A stretch of DNA of 64,000 nt from Luteolibacter rhizosphaerae (GCF_025950095.1 NZ_JAPDDR010000014.1:62879-126878), one strand, 5' to 3'; positions 17,275 to 26,219 are shown, counted from the first letter of the stretch. Notes: generated by a model from the letters alone, not told the origin. Numbers and translations: made by a program.

Positions 17275-17946
17275 ATGAGCATGATCGGCCATCTCGTTCG
17301 CATCCCGGACCGCACCCGGGAAGCGCTCCTCCGCGATCCCCACCAACTCATCCCCTTGCTCCGCGAGCGCCCCGCCCCGGCCCGCAAGCCCGCTGCCCGC
17401 GCCGCGAAACCCGCCGCCCCGCGACAGAGCTTCTTCACCCGACTCTTCAGCCCGCGTCACGGCGGCAGCGGCGTCTCCACCCTCGCGCCCCCCGTCCTCT
17501 CGCCGCCGGCCACCACCCGCCTGCCCGCACCGCGCAGCCTCCCGCCCATCCCCATGGATGACCGGCTCGACCAGGACAAGGCATGGCACGTCCACCACTT
17601 CCTCCTCACCGGCAGCGATTGGGAAGGCCCCTTCCCCTCCAGCTTCATCCTGAACGGCGGCAAGACCCTCGGCGATGTCAACGTCGGCCACGGCCCCGCC
17701 CGCTGCTTCAGCCCCGCCGAAGTCGAGGCCATCTCCGCCCACGTCCAGCGCTACGACGATGCCACCCTCCGCGCCCGCTTCGATCCCCTCGTCATGACCG
17801 ACCTCGAGATCTACCCGAACATCTGGGACCGCGGCTACGACATGGACCAGCAGTGGGAATACTTCAGCATCAGCTTCGCCGACATGCAGCTCTTCCTCCA
17901 CGAAGCCGCCCGCAAGAAAATGGCCCTCCTCGTCTACGTCGGCTGA
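17275..17946 (+). CDS. YfbM/DUF1877 family protein with an added proline-rich segment
   Basis: 223 residues. The N-terminus MSMIGHLVRIPDRTREALLRDP and the C-terminal half (LDQDKAWHVHHFLLTG, HGPARCFSPAEVEAISAHVQ, DLEIYPNIWDRG) match the DUF1877/YfbM fold. A basic, Pro/Ala-rich stretch (about residues 33-92) lies between them and is longer than in E. coli YfbM (167 residues). Probably a soluble cytoplasmic protein. Function unknown. It is flanked on both sides by repeat mosaics. Confidence 0.8.
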   Translation: MSMIGHLVRIPDRTREALLRDPHQLIPLLRERPAPARKPAARAAKPAAPRQSFFTRLFSPRHGGSGVSTLAPPVLSPPATTRLPAPRSLPPIPMDDRLDQDKAWHVHHFLLTGSDWEGPFPSSFILNGGKTLGDVNVGHGPARCFSPAEVEAISAHVQRYDDATLRARFDPLVMTDLEIYPNIWDRGYDMDQQWEYFSISFADMQLFLHEAARKKMALLVYVG

Positions 17947-18321
17947 ATCCCGCCTCATCTACGATATCCATCGTACCAATCCTCCCCGCCCGCCCCCCCC
18001 GGGGGTAGGCAGTCCCGCCTTCAAACGGACGAAGCCACCCTCACCTCCTACGCCATCCATCGTAGAACCTCCCCGCCCCGGAGGGGCATCGGAACTTAGC
18101 CGGTGCGCAAGCGCAGCGCAGCCACCGGTCACGCACACCCAACGGTTGGCGCCCCGGAGGGCCGCCGGAAGCCCCCGACCCACTCATCCCTCCACCTCGT
18201 ATCTCCTGCCTCTCCACTGATCACTGCTCACTCGGCACCTGCCTTTCCTTCCAACTGCCCCCCACCGCGCACCAGCGCGCACTCCGATTGATGATTGGAA
18301 GATTGGTGATTGATGATCTCC
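17947..18321. repeat. Gene-free repeat mosaic 2
   Basis: Contains family C (18005-18039), family B (18070-18171), family E (18201-18258) and family F (18261-18318; accgcgcaccagcgcgcact followed by ccgattgatgattggaagatt and gattgatgat). No gene is supported. The same set of families, in another order, fills 28119-28605. Confidence 0.8.
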
Positions 18322-21219
18322 TCACCTCTCCCCCGGCAGCACCTCCAACACCTCATCAAACTCCCGGATCTTCCGCTCATTCTCCTCCAGCCTTTTCCTC
18401 ATCAGCTCCTCCCAATTCCCCAGCGCCGAGCGCAACCCGGCATCCTCGCTCACCGGCTTCTCCCCCCGCTCCGGTACCTTCCCCAGCGCCGCGATCTTCT
18501 CCCACTCCTTCTCCAGCGCCTGCTCCCAGCCACTCACCCTCCGTCGCGCAGAGATCAACTTCTCCCCGTGCACCGGCTCGCGTGCCGCCTGCAGCCCCGC
18601 CACCTCCGCCCGCGCCTCGTTCAAAACCTCGCGCACCTGCAGCAAACGCTGGAACACCGCCGCCACGTCCGCCCGCTCGAAGAAAATCCGGTGATGCCCC
18701 GACTCCCCGCAGCCATCCACCACCCGCAGCACCTGATCATAGGAAACACCTGCACCGATCGCCACCTCGATCGCCGGCCCGCCCTTCCCTCCGGACATGC
18801 CCGCCAGCTTCGCCCGCAGCGCCCTCTCCTCCAGCCGCTCCCCATCCAGCGCCACCCCGCCGCCGGCCAGCAGCCGCAGCTCCATCATCTTCGGCAGGAT
18901 CACCTCCGCCCCCTCGTCCTTCCACTCCGGCAGCGGCACATCCGCCCCCTCGATCACCTCCGGCGTCGTCTCCGTGTAGAAGCTCGCATTCGTCAGCCCC
19001 GCCTGCGTGCACAGATCCAGCACCGCCGTCACCGCGCTGTACTTCACCTCGCTCCCCGCCTCGATCATCACCGGCCGCCCCGGTCCCTCCGCGGAAAGCC
19101 GCTTCAGCTCTTCTAACAGACCGCTCCCATCCCGCTCTTGCCGGTTCACCGTCACCCCGCCATCCGGAGCGATCCGGATCCGCACCAGCTCCGGCACCCG
19201 CGACTCCATCGATTTCTCTAACAAACGCTCCGCCAGCTCGCGCGGCGACTCCGCTTCCACCTGCACCTTCGCCTTCTCATCCTTCGCCGCCGGCCTCCTC
19301 CCGTAGTCCAGCACCCGATACTGGACCATCTTCGGGTAATAGTCCTCCTGCAGGTCCAGCACCCCGCGCACCCCGTCCCGCGTCTGGAATGCCCAGATCC
19401 CCCGCGCCCGCCCGAAATTCCCGATCCCCGGCCGCAATTGCCAGGTCACCAGATCCAGATCCTCCGGGCGGATCAGCGCGAAATTCTTCCCGCTCCCCTC
19501 CGCCACCTTCAGGTCCACCGTGTTCCAGTTGCTCCCGTCGAAGTAGAGATCCGCGCCCCACTCCTCCATCCGCCGCTCGAAGCTCACCGGCGCCCAGTTA
19601 TAAGTGATCGCCGCTCCCGACTCCAGATCGATCGCCAACTTCACGCCCGGCTGCCCCACCATCTGGGAGGCCGCCTTCTCCTCATGCAGCCGCGTCTTCA
19701 TCGCCCGATACGGTGGATACCACTCGTAGCGCAGCGCATCGATCCCCGTGCGCGCCAGCGATAGCATCACCAGCAGCAGCACCACACCCAACGCCCAGCG
19801 CCCCTCGAAACTCTTCCGCGCCCGGATGCCTAACAGAATCCCCGCCACCCACAGCACCAGCACCGCACCCTTCACCACCAGACCGGTCGTGTCGTTCTTC
19901 AGCACCTCGTTCAGCCGGCCGAAGTAGGAGATCGCCGTCACCAAAACCGCGAATGCCGTGCACAGCCCCGCCGCGGATGCCGCCTTCCGCTGCCACCACG
20001 GCCGCTCATCCCGGCCATGCTCCCGCACATGCCTGCGATACCCCAGCCACGCCAGCACCGTGAAGCACGCCAGCGGCAGGAAATTCCCGCTCATGTAGGA
20101 GCCCGCCGCCACCAGGTGCGGCACCTCCGCCGCATACAGATACGATTGCGTCCACAGCCGGAAGACCGCCGCCACCAGCAGCACCACCCCGCCCGCCTTC
20201 AGAAACATCCGCCACGGCACCAGCCGCACCTTCACCTTCACCCGCTCCGGCTTCGCCGCCACCTCGGCAGCTGGTGGCTCCGGCGGCGGCATCGCCGGTG
20301 GCGGCGTCAGCATCACCTGCGTCACCATGCTCTTCACCTCGCTCACCTGCTGGAAGCGCAGCTCCGGCTTCGCCGCCAGCGAGCGCAGCACGATCTCGTC
20401 CAGCCGCACATCGATCTGCACCCGCCCGGATGGCACCGCACCCGCCGCCGGGCGCTCCCCCGTCAGCATCTCGTGCAGCACCACCCCCAGCGCATAGATA
20501 TCCGCCCGGTGATCCACCGCCTGCGCATGCGCCGCCTGCTCCGGCGCCATGTAGGCCGGCGTCCCCGAGCGGTCCGCCGCATCCCCCGCCATCGTCGCGA
20601 TCCCGAAGTCCGCGATCTTCACCCGACCCTCCCGGTCCAGCAGAATGTTCTCCGGCTTGATATCCCGGTGCACCACCCCGTGATCGTGCGCGAATTGCAG
20701 CGCATCGCAGATCGGCGGCACGATCGCCAGCGCCTGCTCGCTCTCCAGCCGCCCGTCCCGCAGCAGATCGCGCACATTCACGCCATCCACATACTCCATC
20801 ACGATGTAGTAGAGCTCCCCCGCCCGGCCGAAGTCGTGGATCGTCACGATGTTCGGGTGGTTCAGCCGCGCCAGCAGCTTCGCCTCCTTCTCGAAGCGCC
20901 CCGCGAAGCCCGCCTCATCCTGCCACTCCCCCGCCAGGATCTTCAGCGCCACCACCCGGTCCAGCGCCTTCTGCCGCGCCCGGTACACGATCCCCATCCC
21001 CCCGCGGCCCAGGCACTCCAGGATCTCGAATTGCGGGAACTTCTCCCGCAGATCCTCCGGCGATGGCGGCGGCTCCACCGGCACGCTTTCCCCCGTCGGC
21101 ATCGTCTGCGTCCGCAGGTTCATCGCCATCAGGCAGCGCGGACACAGGCCCGCCGCCGATGACGACAGCGGCGAATCGCAGCGCGGGCAAGAGGACGGGG
21201 AGGAAGACACATCAGCCAT
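18322..21219 (-). CDS. Membrane Ser/Thr protein kinase apparently fused to two ExbD-like domains
   Basis: 965 residues. Order: zinc ribbon (C11xxC14, C26xxC29); Hanks kinase about 64-300 with Gly loop LGRGGMGIVY (70-79), K93, HRDIKPEN (H184), DFG 204-206 and APE 225-227; then five membrane helices (about 338-357, 376-394, 414-433, 447-465, 475-490). The C-terminal part should be periplasmic. It holds two stretches (678-752 and 780-850) with the ExbD/TolR pattern: a beta strand with a G-V pair, a helix, then VKYSAVTAVLDLCTQAGL or VSYDQVLRVVDGCGESG. A coiled coil follows. It lies 30 bp after the ECF sigma gene, so the two should be one signalling unit. The ExbD assignment is my inference from pattern. 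Confidence 0.9.
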   Translation of the reverse strand: MADVSSSPSSCPRCDSPLSSSAAGLCPRCLMAMNLRTQTMPTGESVPVEPPPSPEDLREKFPQFEILECLGRGGMGIVYRARQKALDRVVALKILAGEWQDEAGFAGRFEKEAKLLARLNHPNIVTIHDFGRAGELYYIVMEYVDGVNVRDLLRDGRLESEQALAIVPPICDALQFAHDHGVVHRDIKPENILLDREGRVKIADFGIATMAGDAADRSGTPAYMAPEQAAHAQAVDHRADIYALGVVLHEMLTGERPAAGAVPSGRVQIDVRLDEIVLRSLAAKPELRFQQVSEVKSMVTQVMLTPPPAMPPPEPPAAEVAAKPERVKVKVRLVPWRMFLKAGGVVLLVAAVFRLWTQSYLYAAEVPHLVAAGSYMSGNFLPLACFTVLAWLGYRRHVREHGRDERPWWQRKAASAAGLCTAFAVLVTAISYFGRLNEVLKNDTTGLVVKGAVLVLWVAGILLGIRARKSFEGRWALGVVLLLVMLSLARTGIDALRYEWYPPYRAMKTRLHEEKAASQMVGQPGVKLAIDLESGAAITYNWAPVSFERRMEEWGADLYFDGSNWNTVDLKVAEGSGKNFALIRPEDLDLVTWQLRPGIGNFGRARGIWAFQTRDGVRGVLDLQEDYYPKMVQYRVLDYGRRPAAKDEKAKVQVEAESPRELAERLLEKSMESRVPELVRIRIAPDGGVTVNRQERDGSGLLEELKRLSAEGPGRPVMIEAGSEVKYSAVTAVLDLCTQAGLTNASFYTETTPEVIEGADVPLPEWKDEGAEVILPKMMELRLLAGGGVALDGERLEERALRAKLAGMSGGKGGPAIEVAIGAGVSYDQVLRVVDGCGESGHHRIFFERADVAAVFQRLLQVREVLNEARAEVAGLQAAREPVHGEKLISARRRVSGWEQALEKEWEKIAALGKVPERGEKPVSEDAGLRSALGNWEELMRKRLEENERKIREFDEVLEVLPGER

Positions 21220-21249
21220 ACCGGGAGATTCGCAAAAGACATCCCATCG

Positions 21250-21984
21250 TTACCGGGAAAGCGCCGCCATCAGCGCCTCCATCTCCTCATCCACCTCGGA
21301 GGCATCCACCACCGTGCGCGCCACCTCCTCCCGCACCAGCGCGCGGAAGCGCTTCCGCAGCCGGTGCGCCGCCACCCGCAGCGCCCCCTCCGTGCTCCCG
21401 CACTCCGCCGCCAGCGCCGCGTAATCCGTCTCGCCCCGCTCCGCTGTTAGAGTCGGCATCAGCCGCTCGAATTCCTCCGCCCGCCCCGTCGCCTTGTAGT
21501 CCTCTGCCAGCCGACCCATCGCCGCCTCCAGCATCGCCAGCGCCCAGCGCCGGTCGAAGAGTTCCTCCGGGCTCCGCGCACTCTCGTCCTCGTGCGTGTA
21601 CAGCCGCTCCGCCAGCTCGCCATCCAGCGCCAGCAGCTCGCGACCCCCACCGCGCTTCGCCGCCTGCTCGCGACGCCACTCCCCGATCAGGAAGCGCTTC
21701 AGCGTCGCCTGCAGGAAGCTCCGGAATCTCCCCCGCGCATCATCCGCCAGCCCCAGCGTTCCCCGCTCCAGCATCATCGCGAAGAACGCCTGCGCCAGAT
21801 CCTTCGCATCCTCGCTCGACTTCCCCGATCTCCGGATCACCGCATAGATCGGGAACCAATAGATCCCGCACAGCTCCTCCAGCGCATCCGCCGACTCCCC
21901 CCCGCCGGCCGCCACAACGAGCGACCACCGCGTGGTGGCAAAGAGAGGAGGACGGGTAGCCAAGGTGCCGCGCAGCATGAACAC
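21250..21984 (-). CDS. ECF-type RNA polymerase sigma factor, partner of the kinase
   Basis: 244 residues. It starts with the FATTRWSLVVAA motif typical of planctomycete/verrucomicrobial ECF factors encoded beside Ser/Thr kinases. Region 2 includes YWFPIYAVIRRSGKSSEDAKDLAQAFFAMML, and region 4 includes DYAALAAECGSTEGALRVAAHRLRKRF, the DNA-binding helix-turn-helix. No anti-sigma factor gene is adjacent; in such pairs activity is thought to be set by kinase phosphorylation. It is likely co-transcribed with the kinase gene 30 bp downstream. Confidence 0.92.
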   Translation of the reverse strand: MFMLRGTLATRPPLFATTRWSLVVAAGGGESADALEELCGIYWFPIYAVIRRSGKSSEDAKDLAQAFFAMMLERGTLGLADDARGRFRSFLQATLKRFLIGEWRREQAAKRGGGRELLALDGELAERLYTHEDESARSPEELFDRRWALAMLEAAMGRLAEDYKATGRAEEFERLMPTLTAERGETDYAALAAECGSTEGALRVAAHRLRKRFRALVREEVARTVVDASEVDEEMEALMAALSR

Positions 21985-22023
21985 CCCTCCCCATTCGGAA
22001 AAGCCCGCGCTTTGTTACACCAC

Positions 22024-22293
22024 CCCCGGGACCGCGAACTTCGCGCAGCGAAGAAGTCCGACTGACTATTTTAATCCCATCGGACAATTTCAGTCCGCTT
22101 GCACAGTCCGGTGAAGCACCTCTCACCGCCCGCCCTTCCACCGATCACTCCTCCCACCTCCAACTTTTTGCGCCCTTCTGCGCCTCTTCGCGGCCCCAAC
22201 CCTCCCAAACCAGCATCTTCCACTGATCACTGCTCACTCGGCACCTGCCTTTCCTTCCAACTGAAAACTGAAAACTAGCAAACTTCTCCCCCC
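22024..22293. repeat. Gene-free repeat mosaic 3
   Basis: Family D (22024-22110; accgcgaacttcgcgcagcg, then aagaagtccgactgactat) and family E (22213-22285). Both lie between the sigma factor and the next minus-strand gene. D recurs at 28119-28204, with a fragment at 27279-27306. The D copy contains the palindrome gcgaacttcgcgcagcgaag. Confidence 0.8.
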
Positions 22294-22944
22294 CTACTCC
22301 TTCAACTTGATCTTCAACTTCCCCGGCTCCACCGACATCTCCTCGATCCCCGCCACCTTCCCGCCCTTGCCCCCGCCCAGGATCTCCCCGAGCAAATCCT
22401 TCCCCTTCAGCTGCGCCAGCCAATCGTTCGGCACGGAGACACCCCACACCGTCAGATCGTCCAGCACCAGGCTCGGCACCCCGTTCTCCGTCTTCACGAA
22501 AAAGCGCGCCCGCGCCTTCAGCCGCTTCCCGCCCACCACCGGCAGATCCTTGTCCAGATCCGTCTCCAGCCGCGCGTGCACCGCATCCGTCGCCAGCTCG
22601 AATTGCAGCTTGTCCCCCAGCGTCGTCTGCTCGTTCAGCAGCCCGTTCAGCTCCTTCTCCGTCAGGATGATTTCCCGCGAGCCCTTCTCATACGTCGGCT
22701 CCGCCGGCGTCGGCGTCGGCACCGCATCCGGCGCCTCCACCTGCGGGTAATCCCCGCGCTGGATCGCCTCCACCTTGTGCAGCACCACCTGCTTCTCCTC
22801 CGCGCTCAGCTGCACCGGCTTGATCGGGCGGTTGATCCACAGATACACCCCGATCCCCACCAGCAGCACCACGATCACGCTGATCAGCGCGGGCACCAGG
22901 CAGGACTTGCGGCGGGGCGGCACGGCAGGCGGCACTTCATTCAT
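22294..22944 (-). CDS. Single-pass membrane protein with a soluble C-terminal domain
   Basis: 216 residues. A Pro-rich basic start (PPAVPPRRKSCLVP) precedes one helix (ALISVIVVLLVGIGVYLWI). The extracytoplasmic part carries SREIILTEKELNGLLNEQT and LATDAVHARLETDLDKDLPVVGGKRLKARARF. The ITLTEKELNGLL-type segment followed by beta strands recalls the DUF2140/YpmS fold, but the match is only suggestive. Function unknown. It is a separate transcript ending in repeat mosaic 3. Confidence 0.7.
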   Translation of the reverse strand: MNEVPPAVPPRRKSCLVPALISVIVVLLVGIGVYLWINRPIKPVQLSAEEKQVVLHKVEAIQRGDYPQVEAPDAVPTPTPAEPTYEKGSREIILTEKELNGLLNEQTTLGDKLQFELATDAVHARLETDLDKDLPVVGGKRLKARARFFVKTENGVPSLVLDDLTVWGVSVPNDWLAQLKGKDLLGEILGGGKGGKVAGIEEMSVEPGKLKIKLKE

Positions 22945-23743
22945 GGCGACAGAGGAAAAGGGATCAGGAGAATTCAGATATCAGAAGCACGGGAGCACAT
23001 CCGGCAGGAAGCAAAATCCCGGCCCGCGCGCGGGGCGAGACCGGGATGGAGAGTAGTGGCGGCGAACCGGGAAAGCTCATCATCGGAGGTTTTCTCAGAT
23101 CACGGGAATCGAATCCCGCAGCCGTGGACATCAGCGAGATCTTCATCACGTTACCGCTCTCGTCACAATTACGGAATCGGGAACATTTTGGAACACTCAG
23201 TCCCGCTGGCATCTCACCAGCACCTGATCGATCCGTGTGATCGTAGCCCCCCCGCTCCTTCCGGCACCCTGCCCACATTCATTGCCCGGCGGACCTTCCA
23301 CAACCACCCCCGGGCCCGCCAGTCGGAATCCAGGATCCAAGTGCCGCGGGCGGTCCGCAGCTCCAGCCCGAAATCGAGCTTCGCCACGAACACGCGGCGA
23401 TCGATGCCGACAGCCTCGGCGTGAGCGGTCTACCGGGACTCGGAGAAGTCGTAGACAGTGACCCACTAACCGACTGGCGGCCCGAAGTCAGGGCACCTCA
23501 CTCACGCAATTCCTGTCCGGGTGCCGGCATCGCGCCCATTTCGGGACGACTCGGGCAACATGAGCTCATATGAACACTTAACGCTCCCGGGAGTCAACCA
23601 GGCCCCGCTAAAAGTAGTGTCCTGATCTGACGCGCCCGGCTTGTTCCACGGACGTACGGCTAGCGGGGAAAGAAGAAGGAATTTCTAGTAATGGTACAAT
23701 TTGAATCCCGGCCCGCGCCTAGCTTATGATAATGAGGTCGACG
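22945..23743. other. Gap without a convincing gene; contains a coding relic
   Basis: Open frames here are short and low-complexity. On the minus strand at about 23230-23430 one frame reads AVGIDRRVFVAKLDFGLELR, TARGTWILDSDWRARGWLW and KVRRAMNVG, with no start and a nearby stop. It looks like the tail of a decayed gene. From about 23500 base composition drops towards the island. A gggattcgattccc hairpin near 23104-23127 is not part of a tRNA that I can fold. Confidence 0.4.
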
Positions 23744-24226
23744 TTAGGCCGTATCGCCTGTTGAACTGGTAGCGTCAGTAGACGGACTGACCACACAGTT
23801 CCGAGCGCGTAGGTAAGCTTTGTCACCGAAGTTCATCGTGATGAACTTCTTGATCTCTTCGCGCGTGTAGTCGCTCTCCAAAACGGCCTCGATCATCCGA
23901 ATATGAAGGCTGTGGTCCATCCTCTCGAACGTCACCACGTCCGGTAGATTATCGTTTACCCAAGCGGTAAGCTTCGCAACTGGATAGAGTCTCGCGTAAT
24001 TCATCGGCACGCAAGTCGGCCGCGAAATAAACGGGTGCTCACCTGCTTGGAGAACGAATTCTCTATGCGTGTCGGCGCTATGGTCGCGCACGCTACTGAA
24101 ATTAATAAATACGGCCTGACCGTCGACGGCGGGCGTTAATGCGATAAAACAATGACCGCCAGCAAAATGCTGGCTCAGTCGATCATCGAGAACAGCTCCA
24201 ATACCGGAGTCGAAATTGAAGGTCAT
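23744..24226 (-). CDS. Putative toxin partner of the Panacea-type protein
   Basis: 160 residues; its start overlaps the upstream gene's stop by 4 bp. The N half (GGHCFIALTPAVDGQAVFIN, FVLQAGEHPFISRPTCVPMN) reads as a compact beta-rich domain. The C half is helical (VAKLTAWVNDNLPDVVTFER, EEIKKFITMNFGDKAYLRAR). I do not recognise a named family. Panacea-domain antitoxins are known to pair with many unrelated small toxins encoded next to them, and this gene occupies that position. The toxin role is therefore inferred from context only. The region is of lower GC than the rest of the window. Confidence 0.6.
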   Translation of the reverse strand: MTFNFDSGIGAVLDDRLSQHFAGGHCFIALTPAVDGQAVFINFSSVRDHSADTHREFVLQAGEHPFISRPTCVPMNYARLYPVAKLTAWVNDNLPDVVTFERMDHSLHIRMIEAVLESDYTREEIKKFITMNFGDKAYLRARNCVVSPSTDATSSTGDTA

Positions 24227-24759
24227 GCTGCTGAGAATAAGCGGTCCATCGCTTGCATTCCGAGTTCCTCGGACGCAATGGCGGCAGCCACATCATTCTC
24301 AAATCCAGCGCCTTTTAGCAAGTTCTCAAGTGTGATTGCAGTACTTGAACCGTTCGGAAATTCCCACTCCGGGAACGTGTGAGTGAGATCGACAAGCTTC
24401 CATTTGTCCCAGCTTCCGAATTCCGCCATCACGCGATCTAAGACCTTGCGGTCGGCCTTTGAAAATCCTGGTTCAGGAGGGGTTGATTTGAGGCATATTC
24501 CGAAGCCAACCGTCTGAAACAAAGAGTTCCAAATCTCGCCGTTCACGTTTCCTCTGATGAAATTGTAGGCGATGCTCAGCACGGGCCCCTGATTCATCGA
24601 GACGTAATGGTCACCTGTGATCGCAGTCTGATTCTCGCGAAATGACTCACGATCAGCAATATACATCAACTTCAAGAGTTTGATGTATTCAGCAGACCCC
24701 CCGAGGTTGGTGAGTATGTAGCCAGCAACGTCGGCAAGTCTCTGTTCAATCGCTTTCAT
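24223..24759 (-). CDS. Panacea-domain (SocA/DUF4065-like) protein, putative antitoxin
   Basis: 178 residues. The core is typical of SocA-like/DUF4065 (Panacea) proteins: IEQRLADVAGYILTNLGG, YIKLLKLMYIADRESF, the basic/aromatic TGDHYVSMNQGPVLSIAYNF, and a C-terminal WKLVDLTHTFPEWE segment. Such proteins act as antitoxins of PanAT systems or as proteolytic adaptors (SocA). It is the first gene of a two-gene unit. A 29-bp perfect hairpin (24774-24852) lies in its leader, with the likely ribosome binding site ggaggt at the hairpin base. Confidence 0.82.
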   Translation of the reverse strand: MKAIEQRLADVAGYILTNLGGSAEYIKLLKLMYIADRESFRENQTAITGDHYVSMNQGPVLSIAYNFIRGNVNGEIWNSLFQTVGFGICLKSTPPEPGFSKADRKVLDRVMAEFGSWDKWKLVDLTHTFPEWEFPNGSSTAITLENLLKGAGFENDVAAAIASEELGMQAMDRLFSAA

Positions 24760-24773
24760 TGTTCAAGGCATTC

Positions 24774-24852
24774 ACCTCCGCTGGGGCTAAGCTTGGGCAT
24801 CGCCTCACCTTACCCTTTTCCTCCGATGCCCAAGCTTAGCCCCAGCGGAGGT
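24774..24852. promoter_or_regulatory. Perfect 29-bp inverted repeat upstream of the Panacea gene
   Basis: Arms 24774-24802 and 24824-24852 are perfectly complementary (core ggggctaagcttgggcatcg) around a 21-nt pyrimidine-rich loop. On the minus strand, ggaggt in the arm is the best Shine-Dalgarno candidate for the start at 24759. A tatata box lies at about 24869-24875 beyond the hairpin, so a transcript from it would carry the full stem. Confidence 0.9.
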
Positions 24853-25122
24853 CAACGTCAACGCATTTATATAGTGTTGATGCTTAGTCGCTTGGTCTAG
24901 TCTTCCTGCAATGCTGCTTAGCACTAGCTAAGGGGATCCTGCAAAGCGTATTGCTCGTCAGGAGACATTGAACCTTTGAATCCTGTAGCCTGCATCCATT
25001 GCTCAGGATTCAGATTACGCGTATGCGGTTACTCTCCAGAATGCGGAAATCGGTGGCTACAAGATCACTGAGACGCGAGAAGAGTTACTCGCCTCGCGCG
25101 GATTATTTCTTGGACGTAAATC
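24853..25122. other. Gap with a possible plus-strand coding relic
   Basis: From about 24989 a plus-strand frame without a start reads SIAQDSDYAYAVTLQNAEIG, GYKITETREELLASRGLFLG and continues to a stop near 25200. The residue pattern looks protein-like. It may be a truncated gene. No intact gene is supported here. Confidence 0.3.
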
Positions 25123-25389
25123 TCAACCGAGATCCGGCCCGAGCCGGTGGAACTGGGTATCTCCAGCCAGGTCTAGGCGTTGGTTGTCACTAATGGGCTT
25201 CTTAAAGAAGTAATGGAAAGCAACGCGACCGGATTCGATTCCATCCGAGATGGCCGGGAATGGCCCTTTGACAGCGACCAACTCCCACCCCGCGTCGCCG
25301 TACACGTTCAGTGTATGGACCTCGTGTTCCAGATTCTCGTCTGCATGTAACATTTCGGAGACATGGATCTGATGGAGGTATCGTTCCAT
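25123..25389 (-). CDS. Small DUF4177-like protein
   Basis: 88 residues. The segment EHEVHTLNVYGDAGWELVAV followed by AFHYFFKKPI matches the layout of DUF4177-type proteins (helix, GWELV strand, then a final FxxKR strand). The C-terminal ~18 residues (DLAGDTQFHRLGPDLG) look like read-through beyond the natural end. Function unknown. It lies in the lower-GC island between the Panacea pair and ssrA. The start ATG at 25389 is the only reasonable one. Confidence 0.5.
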   Translation of the reverse strand: MERYLHQIHVSEMLHADENLEHEVHTLNVYGDAGWELVAVKGPFPAISDGIESGRVAFHYFFKKPISDNQRLDLAGDTQFHRLGPDLG

Positions 25390-25513
25390 CCCTGGAGGGG
25401 ATCAGGACTCAGGATTCAAGGCTAGCCCAAACTATACCGCGCCCCTTGTGCTTGACCCTACAAAGTTCCGTGGCAATCTGCGGTCGCCTTGAAAGAGGCC
25501 GGGCCGTCGAGTC

Positions 25514-26050
25514 ATGAAGCTACTTCTTCCCCTGATCCTGATCGTTTCCGCGTCCGCTCAGACGCCAACCACGCAAGAGCTTGTTCTAGAGCAAGTTGAA
25601 GAACAAACCCGGCTCCTTGAAGGCATGGAGCGAAGGGCTCGACTCGCCGAGTGGGCAAGACAGGACGAAGCACGTCGGCTGCGTAGGGAAGCGGAAGAAC
25701 GTGAGATGGATTCGGAAGCACAAACCGCCGCCATCGTGAAAGCGATTCAGGACTCCGAGGCGCGGCGAGTCTTGAATGAGAGCTTGGCCCGACTCCAAGC
25801 GATCCGCGACGCTGAGAAGGCCGAACTGCGGGCGGCGCAAGTTGCGCTTGAAGACTCGCTGAAACGTTGCGAGCAAGAGCTAGCTTCTTTCAAGGATATC
25901 CGGCCCGCGCTTGTCTTGTGGGTATTGGGAGCGCAAGAAGCGTGCACGCAGCGTGATCCTGTCTTCCTCCCCTACACAAACAGAATCGCCGGGATCGCGA
26001 AAGCAATCCCGTCTACTGATGTAGCGAAAGCCAAGACGCTCAATCCGTGA
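25514..26050 (+). CDS. Secreted or periplasmic coiled-coil protein
   Basis: 178 residues. A short signal peptide (MKLLLPLILIVSASA, cleavage before QTPTT) leads into a long charged coiled coil (about 20-125: EQVEEQTRLLEGMERRARLA, RRLRREAEEREMDSEAQT, KAELRAAQVALEDSLKRCEQ). A short C-terminal segment with one cysteine follows. No family is recognised. Its GC content is lower than the window average, in keeping with the island. It is convergent with ssrA, whose terminator starts 170 bp downstream. Confidence 0.7.
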   Translation: MKLLLPLILIVSASAQTPTTQELVLEQVEEQTRLLEGMERRARLAEWARQDEARRLRREAEEREMDSEAQTAAIVKAIQDSEARRVLNESLARLQAIRDAEKAELRAAQVALEDSLKRCEQELASFKDIRPALVLWVLGAQEACTQRDPVFLPYTNRIAGIAKAIPSTDVAKAKTLNP

Positions 26051-26219
26051 GTAGGCCGATTACGTCTGTCAGCTTCCACACCCGGGCGGTCACACCCGCT
26101 GCTAAATTATTACCCTACTAGAAGACCTTTCGGAAGCTGATCTTACCTCGATCTTCTCGAGGGTTCTTCATCTCATACCGATCGTGACCGGCTGAACCAC
26201 CGCTTCCTGGACACGATTC

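Noticed and set aside
23090-23180. Possible tRNA or att site from the gggattcgattccc hairpin
   Set aside because: It resembles a T-arm, but no matching acceptor, D-arm or anticodon arm can be folded around it, and there is no CCA end or clear match to the ssrA 3' end.
24774-24852. Integron attC site
   Set aside because: The stem is perfectly paired without the extrahelical bases, and no GTTRRRY/RYYYAAC boxes or integrase gene are present.
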